This document shows positions 55,770-63,060 of a stretch of 64,000 nt of DNA, in pieces. Each line of letters begins with the position of its first letter. Within the stretch, counting starts at the first letter, position 1. Source of the stretch: Alteriqipengyuania abyssalis (GTDB taxonomy: Bacteria > Pseudomonadota > Alphaproteobacteria > Sphingomonadales > Sphingomonadaceae); contig NZ_JAHWXP010000004.1 in NCBI RefSeq assembly GCF_019857185.1, positions 124,001 to 188,000 of the forward strand. The letters run 5' to 3'. Position numbers and translations under genes: made by a program. The notes below the pieces were generated by a model, which worked only from the letters and a program-made list of their open reading frames with translations, ran no database searches and had not been told where the DNA came from.

Positions 55770-57470
55770 ATGGCAACTGCAGCCAACCCGACGCGCGACG
55801 ATTTCGAAGCGCTACTTAACGAACAGCTCGGCGATGCCGATGATGGCGGCTTCGAAGGCCGCGTCGTCAAGGGCACCGTCACCGCCATCGAAAACGGCAT
55901 GGCGATGATCGATGTCGGCCTGAAGAGCGAAGGCCGCGTCGACCTGCGCGAATTCATGCGCAACGAAGACGAGCACGGCCTCGAAGTCGGCAGCGAAGTC
56001 GAGGTCTATGTCGACCGCGTCGAAAATGCCGACGGCGAAGCGATGCTCAGCCGCGACCGCGCCCGCCGCGAAGCCGCGTGGGATCGCCTCGAAAACGAAT
56101 TCGGCGAAGGCAAGCGCGTCGAAGGCCGCATCTTCGGCCGCGTCAAGGGCGGCTTCACCGTCGATCTCGACGGCGCCGTGGCCTTCCTCCCCGGTTCGCA
56201 GGTCGACATCCGCCCCGTGCGCGACGTCACCCCGCTGATGGACCAGCCCCAGCCCTTCCAGATCCTCAAGATGGATCGCCGCCGCGGCAACATCGTCGTC
56301 TCGCGTCGTGCGGTGCTTGAAGAAACCCGCGCCGAACAGCGCAGCGAACTGATCAGCGATCTGGCCGAAGGCCAGGTGGTCGACGGTGTGGTCAAGAACA
56401 TCACCGATTACGGTGCGTTCGTTGATCTGGGCGGCATCGACGGCCTGCTCCACGTCACCGACATGAGCTACAAGCGGGTCAACCACCCCAGCGAAGTGAT
56501 CGAGATCGGCCAGACCGTGACCGTGCAGATCATCCGCATCAATGCCGAAACGCAGCGCATCAGCCTCGGCATGAAGCAGCTCGAAAGCGATCCGTGGGAT
56601 GGCGTCGCCGCCAAGTACCCGGTCGGCATGAAGCTGACGGGCCAGGTGACCAACATCACCGAATACGGCGCCTTCGTCGAAGTCGAGCCGGGCATCGAAG
56701 GCCTGGTCCACGTTTCGGAAATGAGCTGGACCAAGAAGAACGTCCACCCGGGCAAGATCGTTTCGACCTCGCAGGAAGTCGAAGTCATGGTGCTGGAAGT
56801 CGATTCCGAAAAGCGCCGCATCTCGCTCGGCCTCAAGCAGGCCCAGCGCAACCCGTGGGAAGAGTTCGCCGAAGCGCACCCGATCGGCAGCGAAGTCGAA
56901 GGCGAAGTCAAGAACGCCACCGAATTCGGCCTGTTCATCGGCCTGCCGGGCGACGTCGACGGCATGGTCCACATGTCCGACATCGCGTGGGGCATCTCGG
57001 GCGAAGACGCGCTGGCGCTTCACCGCAAGGGTGAAGAGGTCAAGGCGATCGTTCTCGACGTCGACATCGACAAGGAACGCATCAGCCTGGGCATGAAGCA
57101 GCTCGAAAAGGGTGCGCCGACCGAAGCCGCCGCCGGTGGTTCGCTGCGTCGCGGCGAAACCGTCACCGTCACCGTTCTCGAAGTCCGCGATGGCGGCCTC
57201 GAAGTGCAGGTTGGCGAAGACGGCGCGACCGGCTTCATCAAGCGTTCGGACCTCGGCCGCGACCGCGACGAACAGCGTCCGGATCGCTTCCAGGCGGGCC
57301 AGAAGATCGACGCGATGGTCACCGGGTTCGACCGCAGCAAGAAGCCGACCTTCTCGATCAAGGCGTACCAGATCGCCGAAGAGAAGCAGGCGGTGCAGCA
57401 GTACGGTTCGGCCGACAGCGGCGCCTCGCTGGGCGACATCCTGGGCGAAGCGCTCAAGAAGCAGGACTAA
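55770..57470 (+). CDS. rpsA: 30S ribosomal protein S1
   Basis: The 566-residue protein has six S1 RNA-binding repeats (about 28-95, 112-180, 197-265, 284-352, 371-439, 456-525). Markers such as VKNITDYGAFVDLGGIDGLL and VTNITEYGAFVEVEPGIEGL are standard. It binds mRNA leaders and assists initiation, which matters for leaderless and weak start sites. Codon use is strongly biased, as in highly expressed genes. A clear terminator follows. Confidence 0.97.
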   Translation: MATAANPTRDDFEALLNEQLGDADDGGFEGRVVKGTVTAIENGMAMIDVGLKSEGRVDLREFMRNEDEHGLEVGSEVEVYVDRVENADGEAMLSRDRARREAAWDRLENEFGEGKRVEGRIFGRVKGGFTVDLDGAVAFLPGSQVDIRPVRDVTPLMDQPQPFQILKMDRRRGNIVVSRRAVLEETRAEQRSELISDLAEGQVVDGVVKNITDYGAFVDLGGIDGLLHVTDMSYKRVNHPSEVIEIGQTVTVQIIRINAETQRISLGMKQLESDPWDGVAAKYPVGMKLTGQVTNITEYGAFVEVEPGIEGLVHVSEMSWTKKNVHPGKIVSTSQEVEVMVLEVDSEKRRISLGLKQAQRNPWEEFAEAHPIGSEVEGEVKNATEFGLFIGLPGDVDGMVHMSDIAWGISGEDALALHRKGEEVKAIVLDVDIDKERISLGMKQLEKGAPTEAAAGGSLRRGETVTVTVLEVRDGGLEVQVGEDGATGFIKRSDLGRDRDEQRPDRFQAGQKIDAMVTGFDRSKKPTFSIKAYQIAEEKQAVQQYGSADSGASLGDILGEALKKQD

Positions 57471-57503
57471 GCTCCGCCACGCTTGACGCGTGACCTTTGA
57501 AAC

Positions 57504-57538
57504 GGCCCGCCCTCCCCAACCGGAGCGGCGGGCCTTTT
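57504..57538 (+). terminator. Terminator after rpsA
   Basis: GGCCCGCC (57504-57511) pairs with GGCGGGCC (57527-57534), followed by TTTT. Confidence 0.82.
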
Positions 57539-57614
57539 CGTATCCCCGGCAAGCCTGCCACCATGCGCGCCAGTGCCCTTGTATCGGGCCGCGCGCGCTC
57601 ATAGCGTCGCGCGC

Positions 57615-58061
57615 ATGCCGAAGATGAGATTCCTTACCTGTACCGCCCTGCTGCTCGCCAGCGCGGCCTGCACCGACGAAGCCGCCGTCCCGCAGCCGGA
57701 TGATGCCAACGAAGCCGCTGCCGAGCCCACCCGCGCCCCGCTCAAGCTGGCAGGGCAGTACAAGGCGTTTCTCTACGGGCCGGACCACACCAGCGCCTCG
57801 GGCGCGCGGCTGGATCAGGCGTGGCAGGTGCTGCAACAGGACCGGGCCAACTACCACGAGCGCGATGTGCGGCAGGATGCCGACCAGGACGACCCGCTGT
57901 TCGCCTCCGCCGCCAATCGCGACCGGATCGAGGACATGGTCGCCAATGGCAACATGACCGAGGCTTCGGCGCGCAAGATCGTCGACGGGAACGTGCTGGT
58001 CGCGGTCGACGTCTATACCCGTGACGGCGAGCCTGCGCGGCTCGATGTGTCGGTCTACTAA
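57615..58061 (+). CDS. Hypothetical lipoprotein
   Basis: The 148-residue protein starts at the ATG at 57615 (or 57624). The signal FLTCTALLLASAAC ends in a lipobox (SAAC). The mature part contains QYKAFLYGPDHTSASGARLDQ and a helical middle, ending VLVAVDVYTRDGEPARLDVSVY. No family recognised. gloB begins 18 bases after its stop, on the same strand. Confidence 0.7.
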   Translation: MPKMRFLTCTALLLASAACTDEAAVPQPDDANEAAAEPTRAPLKLAGQYKAFLYGPDHTSASGARLDQAWQVLQQDRANYHERDVRQDADQDDPLFASAANRDRIEDMVANGNMTEASARKIVDGNVLVAVDVYTRDGEPARLDVSVY

Positions 58062-58078
58062 CCAGCGGAGAAGTCCCC

Positions 58079-58834
58079 CTGCTCGAGATCCACCAGTTCC
58101 CCTGCCTCAGCGACAATTACGGCTTCCTGCTGCACGATCCCGACAGCGGCCAGACCGCCGCGATCGACACGCCCGATGGCGCGGCATACCTCAGGCAGGC
58201 CGAAGCCAAGGGCTGGCGGATCAGCCACATCTGGAACACCCACTGGCACCCCGACCACGCCGGCGGGAACAAGGCCATCGTCGAGGCAACGGGCGCGCAG
58301 GTGATCGCGCCGCAGGAAGTCGACAAGCTCTCCCCTATCGACCGTGTGGTGGCGCATGGCGATGCGGTGACCTTGGGCGAGCACACGGCGCAGGTGATCG
58401 ACGTATCGGGCCACACCAACGGCCATATCGCCTTCCACCTGCCTGCGGACGGCATCGCCTTCGTGGGTGACAGCGTGTTCGCGCTGGGCTGCGGGCGGAT
58501 GTTCGAAGGCGAGCCGCAGCAGTTCTGGGACAGCCTTGCACGGATCAAGGCGCTGCCGCCCGAAACCACGCTCTACTGCGCGCATGAGTACACCGCAGCC
58601 AATGCGAAGTTCGCGCTGCACGCCGATCCGGAGAACGCGGCGCTGCAGGCCTATGTGCAGGAGATCGATGCGAAGCGCGCGAAGGACGAGCCGACCGTGC
58701 CCACGGTCCTCTCGCGCGAGCTGAAGACCAATCCCTTCCTGCGTGCCGATGCACCGGAGATGCAGGCGCGCTGGGGCGGAGAGAGCCCGGCGGATACCTT
58801 TGCCAAGCTGCGCGCGGCGAAGGACAGCTTCTGA
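58079..58834 (+). CDS. gloB: Hydroxyacylglutathione hydrolase (glyoxalase II) with a likely CTG start
   Basis: GloB hydrolyses S-lactoylglutathione, completing methylglyoxal detoxification. From CTG at 58079 the frame encodes 251 residues, the usual length, beginning with LEIHQFPCLSDNYGFLLHD. The metal motif THWHPDHAGG is at 54-63, GHTNGHI and VGDSVFALGCGRMFEG follow, and CAHEYT is the later His site. No ATG, GTG or TTG exists in this frame between the upstream stop at 58022-58024 and the CTG. The first standard codon (GTG at 58301) would remove THWHPDH. GGAG at 58067-58070 is eight bases before CTG. Confidence 0.88.
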   Translation: MLEIHQFPCLSDNYGFLLHDPDSGQTAAIDTPDGAAYLRQAEAKGWRISHIWNTHWHPDHAGGNKAIVEATGAQVIAPQEVDKLSPIDRVVAHGDAVTLGEHTAQVIDVSGHTNGHIAFHLPADGIAFVGDSVFALGCGRMFEGEPQQFWDSLARIKALPPETTLYCAHEYTAANAKFALHADPENAALQAYVQEIDAKRAKDEPTVPTVLSRELKTNPFLRADAPEMQARWGGESPADTFAKLRAAKDSF

Positions 58835-59175
58835 TGGACGGGCCTGAAGTCGCGCTCCGCGGCTTCCACGTGCACATCTATTTCGACCCGCACGAGCTGG
58901 CGGCGGCACAGGAGTTCGCGGCGCGTGCGAAGGCCCGGTTCGGATGCAGCGTGGGGCATTTCCACGCGCGACCGGTCGGCCCGCATCCGCGTGGAAGCTG
59001 CCAGCTGACACTCAGCCCCGAACAGTTCGGACAATTCGTGCGCTGGGCGCCGAGCGCGCGTGGCGACCTGACCGTGTTCGCGCATGGCCTGAGCGGGGAC
59101 GATCTAGCCGATCACTCGCGCCATGTGATCTGGTTCGGCCAATCCGAACCGCTCGACCTGTCGATCTTCGGTTAG
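58834..59175 (+). CDS. DOPA 4,5-dioxygenase family protein
   Basis: The 113-residue protein has the small DOPA-dioxygenase pattern FHVHIYFDPHELAAAQEF, VGHFHARPVGPHPRGSCQLT and an H-containing LADHSRHVIWFGQ. Conserved His residues would bind iron. In fungi such enzymes make betalain precursors; the bacterial substrate is unknown. Its ATG overlaps the gloB stop by one base. Confidence 0.83.
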   Translation: MDGPEVALRGFHVHIYFDPHELAAAQEFAARAKARFGCSVGHFHARPVGPHPRGSCQLTLSPEQFGQFVRWAPSARGDLTVFAHGLSGDDLADHSRHVIWFGQSEPLDLSIFG

Positions 59176-59666
59176 CCTCGAGGCGCGGCGAGGTCGCGGT
59201 GGAAGAACTGGTTGAAGTCGCTTTTCACATAGTCGCCGAAGGCCGCACCCGGCACAAAGCCGCGAGCGCGGTAGAAGCGGATCGCGGGCTCGAAAGCCGC
59301 ACCGCTGCCGGTTTCCAGCGAGAGGCGGTGCAGGCCCAGTTCCTGTGCGCGGGAGACGATCGAAGCCAAAATGGCGTCCGCGACCCCGCGCTTCAGAAAA
59401 TCGGGATGGGTCCGCATCGACTTGATCTCGCCCGTTCCATCGGGGAGCAGCCGCAGCGCGCCGACACCGGCGATTGCGTCACCGAGCCAGGCGGACCAGA
59501 CTTCCACATTGGGCCGGGTCAGGCCGCTCAGGTCGAGCGCGAATACGGCTTCGGGCGGGGACTGCGCGTGCATCCCCCGCAGGTGCAATTCGATGAGGGA
59601 ACGGGTCGCTTCGCCCGTCAGATCGTCGCGACGAACGACGATTCTGTCGGGCGATAGCGCCGTCAT
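59172..59666 (-). CDS. GNAT family N-acetyltransferase
   Basis: The 164-residue protein has the acetyl-CoA site pattern GEIKSMRTHPDFLKRGVADAIL (motif A, with R/Q-x-x-G-x-G/A partly altered to FLKRGVA) and the later FEPAIRFYRARGFVPG (motif B). The substrate cannot be told. It lies ten bases after the ATP synthase b gene on the same strand and overlaps the dioxygenase-like gene by four bases at the 3' end. Confidence 0.87.
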   Translation of the reverse strand: MTALSPDRIVVRRDDLTGEATRSLIELHLRGMHAQSPPEAVFALDLSGLTRPNVEVWSAWLGDAIAGVGALRLLPDGTGEIKSMRTHPDFLKRGVADAILASIVSRAQELGLHRLSLETGSGAAFEPAIRFYRARGFVPGAAFGDYVKSDFNQFFHRDLAAPRG

Positions 59667-59676
59667 GGCCGGGAAA

Positions 59677-60246
59677 TCAGATCCCGGCGATCATGTCGTC
59701 GGCGAGCTTGCGGTCCGCATCCGCGTCCAGCTTCTCGCCGATCAGGCTGCGGCTGGCTGCGGCAGCAGCGGCAGCGGCCTTGGCACGCACTTCGGCTACG
59801 GCCTCACGCTCGGCAGCGGAGATCTTGTCCTGCGCCATGCGCTTGCGCCGTTCGACCAGCTCCTTGCTGTCTTCCTCGGCACGTTCCAGAATCGACTCCG
59901 CTTCGGCCCGTGCATTGTCGAGCATCGCCTCGGCATCGCTCTCCGCATTGGCGATCTTGGCGGCATATTCGTCACGCAGCGTCTCGGCTTCGGCGCGCAG
60001 GCGCTTGGCCTCGTCCAGCTCTTCGCGGATCGCGGCGATCCGGCTGTCGAGCCCGGCGGTGATGCTCTTGTGCGCCTTGAGGCGCAGGATCGCCACCAGG
60101 ATCAGCAGCAGCATCGCGACCGAGACCCACTGGAAGGGCTGGAGGCCCAGCAGGGTGGGTTCGGCATGCGCAGCGTCACCGCCATGCGCCGCCTCGGTAT
60201 ATTCGACGGGCTCTTGCGTGGTGAAGATTTCGGTAGATTCAGCCAT
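59677..60246 (-). CDS. atpF: F-type ATP synthase subunit b
   Basis: The 189-residue protein has one membrane helix (QWVSVAMLLLILVAILRL, about 40-57) and a long charged coiled coil (DSRIAAIREELDEAKRLRAEAETLRDEYAAK and on). It has an N-terminal extension of about 35 residues rich in acidic residues. It forms half of the stator with b'. It overlaps the b' gene by eight bases. F1 genes are elsewhere, as usual for alphaproteobacteria. Confidence 0.92.
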   Translation of the reverse strand: MAESTEIFTTQEPVEYTEAAHGGDAAHAEPTLLGLQPFQWVSVAMLLLILVAILRLKAHKSITAGLDSRIAAIREELDEAKRLRAEAETLRDEYAAKIANAESDAEAMLDNARAEAESILERAEEDSKELVERRKRMAQDKISAAEREAVAEVRAKAAAAAAAASRSLIGEKLDADADRKLADDMIAGI

Positions 60247-60733
60247 GTGCCATCGCTTCCTTCACGGCCTTGCCGGCTGCGGGCTTGGTCACCGTGATGC
60301 CGGCGATCCGGGCCACGATGTCCTGCGCCGCATCGGTCGCGACCGCTTCGATCTCGCCCATAGCCTGGGCCCGGGCAGCGGCCAGTTCCTGGTCCGCCTC
60401 TTCGAGCTTCTTGTCGAGCCGCTTTTGCGCGGCGGCGATCTTCTTCTCGGACTTGGCGGCAGCTTCGGCCTTGGCCTCGGCAATCAGGGCTTGCGCCCGC
60501 GCGCGATTTTCGTTCTCGCGCACGCGCCAGGCTTCTTCTTCCTGGTCCGCCTGATCGCGGGCGGCCTGCGCCGCTGCGATATCGTCGGCGATCTGCTTGC
60601 TACGCCGCTCCATCGTGCCCGAGACCTTGGGCACCATTCCGCGTCCGACGACGAAGAAGGAGATGCCAAAAAACACCAGCAGCCAGAAGGCCTGGCTGGA
60701 GAAGGTTTCGGCCAATTGGTCGATCTGGGGCAT
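60239..60733 (-). CDS. F-type ATP synthase subunit b'
   Basis: The 164-residue protein has an N-terminal membrane helix (FWLLVFFGISFFVVGRGMVPK) and a coiled coil rich in Ala, Glu, Lys and Arg. Position directly after subunit c marks it as the b' (atpF2/atpX) subunit of photosynthetic-type and alphaproteobacterial synthases. It forms the heterodimeric stalk with b. Confidence 0.9.
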   Translation of the reverse strand: MPQIDQLAETFSSQAFWLLVFFGISFFVVGRGMVPKVSGTMERRSKQIADDIAAAQAARDQADQEEEAWRVRENENRARAQALIAEAKAEAAAKSEKKIAAAQKRLDKKLEEADQELAAARAQAMGEIEAVATDAAQDIVARIAGITVTKPAAGKAVKEAMAHG

Positions 60734-60773
60734 GTTGCTCTATCCGGCGTGGGAGGTGGAGGACGTTCGATAC

Positions 60774-60799
60774 AAGGGCCGGGACGCGCCCGGCCCTTT
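60774..60799 (-). terminator. Hairpin between atpE and the b' gene
   Basis: GGGCCGGG and CCCGGCCC (60776-60783 and 60789-60796), extended by A/T pairs, form a stem with a 5-base loop just after atpE, followed on the minus strand by TTG rather than a T-run. It may partly terminate or protect the atpB-atpE part, giving excess subunit c transcript. Confidence 0.6.
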
Positions 60800-60818
60800 C
60801 AGATATCGATCGGTTTCC

Positions 60819-61046
60819 TCAGGCCACGAAGGTGAGGATGATCGCGATGACGAACGCGAGCAGGCCGAGAAGTTCCGCACCGGCGAAACCGATGAACAGG
60901 CGGCCCTGCTGGCCGTCGGCGGCACCCGGATTGCGCAGCGCGCCATCGAGGAACGAGGCGAAGACGTTACCCACACCCAGCGCGGCGAGACCGCAACCGA
61001 TTGCGGCGAGACCGGCTCCGAGCAGCTTTGCGGCTTCTGCGTCCAT
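60819..61046 (-). CDS. atpE: F-type ATP synthase subunit c
   Basis: The 75-residue hairpin protein has two membrane helices. The proton-carrying acid is Glu58 in FIGFAGAELLGLLAFVIA. The polar loop RNPGAADGQQGRL is standard. It forms the rotating ring; many copies are needed per complex. Confidence 0.96.
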   Translation of the reverse strand: MDAEAAKLLGAGLAAIGCGLAALGVGNVFASFLDGALRNPGAADGQQGRLFIGFAGAELLGLLAFVIAIILTFVA

Positions 61047-61088
61047 TTCGAATACTCCTTGGTAAAATATGCGTGTGTTGAAAGGGGA

Positions 61089-61877
61089 TCAGTGAAGGTG
61101 TTCGGCGTCGTTGATATACAGCGAGGTCAACAGCGCGAAAACATAGGCCTGAATGCCTGCGACCAGGATTTCCAGGGCGCAGATCGCGATCATCAGCAGC
61201 ATGCTGGGCAGGCTGACGATCAGGCCCGTGCCGACGCCGCCAAGCCCGCCGGAGACGACGAAGCTGGCGAGAACTTCAAGCAGAAGGTGCCCGGCCATCA
61301 TCGCGACGAACAGACGCAGCGCGAGGCTGAAGGGGCGGACCATGAACGAGATAAACTCGATCGGCGCGATCAGCGGCGTCATCAGCAGCGGCGTGCCGTG
61401 CGGCACGAACAGGCCGAAGAACTTGAGGCCGTGCTTCCAGAAACCGACCGCAAGCACGATCGAGAAGCTGAGAATGGCGAGTATGCCGGTGACCGTGAAG
61501 TGGCTGGTGAAGGTGAACGGGTGGATCCCGACGATCCCCAGCGGCATCAGGCCGAGCAGGTTTGCAAACAGGATGAAGGTGAACAGGGTAAACACGTAGG
61601 GCACGTATTTGCGCCCCTCCTTGCCGATATTGGCTTCCACCATATTCTCGATGAAGCCGGTCAGGCTTTCCACCGCCATCTGCCAGCGACCCGGAATCAG
61701 GTCCTGCTTGGTACCCGCGCGCACGAACAGGATGAGCACGATGGTCGCGATCATCATCCACAGCGCGCTGTTGGTGAATGCGATGTTGACGCCAGCCACT
61801 TCCCACTGAGCCGATCCGAAGAGCGGCTTGATGGTGAACTGGTACATCGGGTCGATTTTGCCTTCTTCGCCGGCCAC
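61089..61877 (-). CDS. atpB: F-type ATP synthase subunit a
   Basis: The 262-residue membrane protein starts MAGEEGKIDPMYQFTIKPLF. About six helices are visible. The essential Arg is in PFSLALRLFVAMMAGHLLLE, and LLGLMPLGIVGIHPFTFTSHFTVTG is typical. It forms the proton half-channels against the c ring. It is followed by atpE. Confidence 0.96.
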   Translation of the reverse strand: MAGEEGKIDPMYQFTIKPLFGSAQWEVAGVNIAFTNSALWMMIATIVLILFVRAGTKQDLIPGRWQMAVESLTGFIENMVEANIGKEGRKYVPYVFTLFTFILFANLLGLMPLGIVGIHPFTFTSHFTVTGILAILSFSIVLAVGFWKHGLKFFGLFVPHGTPLLMTPLIAPIEFISFMVRPFSLALRLFVAMMAGHLLLEVLASFVVSGGLGGVGTGLIVSLPSMLLMIAICALEILVAGIQAYVFALLTSLYINDAEHLH

Positions 61878-61928
61878 CTGAAATCCTGTTCGCGTCTCTT
61901 ACCGCTCAATCGCGGCGGCTTGGAAAAA

Positions 61929-62276
61929 TCAGCCTTCGTCAGAAGGTTTGCTGCCGGCACCGCCACCGGTGCCCGCATTTCGAAACATATTCCTGAAAGC
62001 CACGCCTATTCCGAGGAACAGGCCGACCAACAGACCCCACGGCCAGGTTCCGGCCAGCGCATCCACGCCATAACCGATCACCGAACCGCCAAGCAGCCCA
62101 CCCAGAAGATCCGCCAGCACACGATTGCCGGCACGGTAATCCGCATCGGCTTTTCGCGCACTTTCCGTGGGCCTGCGCTTCTCCTCTCGCTCGCGTGCGG
62201 CCTTAAGCCGCTGCTCGAGCGCGTCGATCCGCGCATCCTCAGGTATGGGCTCTCGCGCGGACTTATCGTCGCTCAT
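61929..62276 (-). CDS. atpI: ATP synthase accessory protein I (AtpI/AtpZ-like)
   Basis: The protein is 115 residues from the ATG at 62276 (MSDDKSAREPIPEDARIDAL), with GAGAG-like purines upstream. A charged helix is followed by two membrane helices (LADLLGGLLGGSVIGYGVDAL, PWGLLVGLFLGIGVAFRNMF), the AtpZ/AtpI plan, and a Gly/Ser tail. It starts the Fo operon atpI-atpB-atpE-b'-b and may aid c-ring assembly or Mg uptake. Confidence 0.85.
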   Translation of the reverse strand: MSDDKSAREPIPEDARIDALEQRLKAAREREEKRRPTESARKADADYRAGNRVLADLLGGLLGGSVIGYGVDALAGTWPWGLLVGLFLGIGVAFRNMFRNAGTGGGAGSKPSDEG

Positions 62277-62448
62277 GCCAAGGCTCTCTATAAAAGTGAG
62301 AATCATGCGGCACGGGCAACACCTGCCCGCCGAGGGCGCGGTCGCCTTAGAAAAGGGTTTTTGGCAAGTCAACCGGAGCCGACGCGGCGCGGCAAAACGT
62401 CCCCGTCAGAGGAGCGGTGTCAGACCCCTGCTGCAGGGACCGTGCCGA

Positions 62449-62847
62449 TCACATCGGCGGGCAGCGGCTGTCGCGTTCGGGCGGCGCGCTGGTGCGCGTC
62501 TTCCACGAACCGTCGGGTGCCTGATATTTCTCGCCCGGCTGGGTCCGCGCGATCAGCAGGCAGCCTTGGGTCAGCGCATAGGCGTCGATCGTGGCGTTCT
62601 GCGAGCGTGCGCGCTCGGTATAATTGGCGCGGCGGCGGATATTGATGTCCGACACCAGATCCACGATCGCCTGCGGCTGGTTGCCGACCACGCCGAGGAA
62701 ACCGTCCATCCGCTCGCCCACCTGGCCGTTGGCGCGCGCCTGCTCATAGGCCGGATCGCGCTGGAACATGGCCGCAGCCGGATTGGCCAGCGCCAGGCCG
62801 ATCGCTCCGCCGGCAATGGTCAGCATCAGCTTCGTGCGTTTCATCAT
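62449..62847 (-). CDS. ydbL: YdbL family (DUF1318) periplasmic protein
   Basis: The protein is 132 residues from the ATG at 62847, with AGGGG eight bases upstream; a GTG three codons earlier is possible. The signal peptide TKLMLTIAGGAIGLALANPAAA precedes a YdbL-like domain (DPAYEQARANGQVGERMDGFLGVV, IRRRANYTERARSQN). It is the last gene of ydbH-ynbE-ydbL. In E. coli this trio takes part in phospholipid transport to the outer membrane, YdbL as a likely periplasmic helper. Confidence 0.88.
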   Translation of the reverse strand: MMKRTKLMLTIAGGAIGLALANPAAAMFQRDPAYEQARANGQVGERMDGFLGVVGNQPQAIVDLVSDINIRRRANYTERARSQNATIDAYALTQGCLLIARTQPGEKYQAPDGSWKTRTSAPPERDSRCPPM

Positions 62848-62871
62848 CTCGTTCACCCCTGTTATCCCGAG

Positions 62872-63060
62872 CTAGAAAATATCGGGATTGGCGTCGATAT
62901 TGTCCTCAACATCCGCAGCCAGGCGATAGATCACCTCCTGCTGGATGTTGATGTTGAGCTCGATCACGATCTTGTCGGAAGGTGCGTTCACATTCACGCA
63001 TCCGCCCAGCAGGCAAAGCCCGCAGACCAGGCCGAGCCCCTTCATCTTCGCATGTATCAT
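62872..63060 (-). CDS. ynbE: YnbE family lipoprotein
   Basis: The 62-residue lipoprotein has the lipobox LLGGC after LGLVCGLCL, then VNAPSDKIVIELNINIQQEVIYRL. In E. coli YnbE sits in the outer membrane and stacks beta strands onto YdbH to complete an intermembrane lipid bridge. It overlaps the ydbH stop by four bases. The start may be either of two Met (63060 or 63045). Confidence 0.88.
   Translation of the reverse strand: MIHAKMKGLGLVCGLCLLGGCVNVNAPSDKIVIELNINIQQEVIYRLAADVEDNIDANPDIF

Noticed and set aside
55812-57857. Open frame of 681 codons on the minus strand
   Set aside because: It is antisense to rpsA, whose codon bias leaves the opposite strand open; no recognisable motif.
58079-58834. 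gloB as a pseudogene or 5'-truncated gene
   Set aside because: The complete conserved N-terminus is encoded in frame; only the start codon is unusual.
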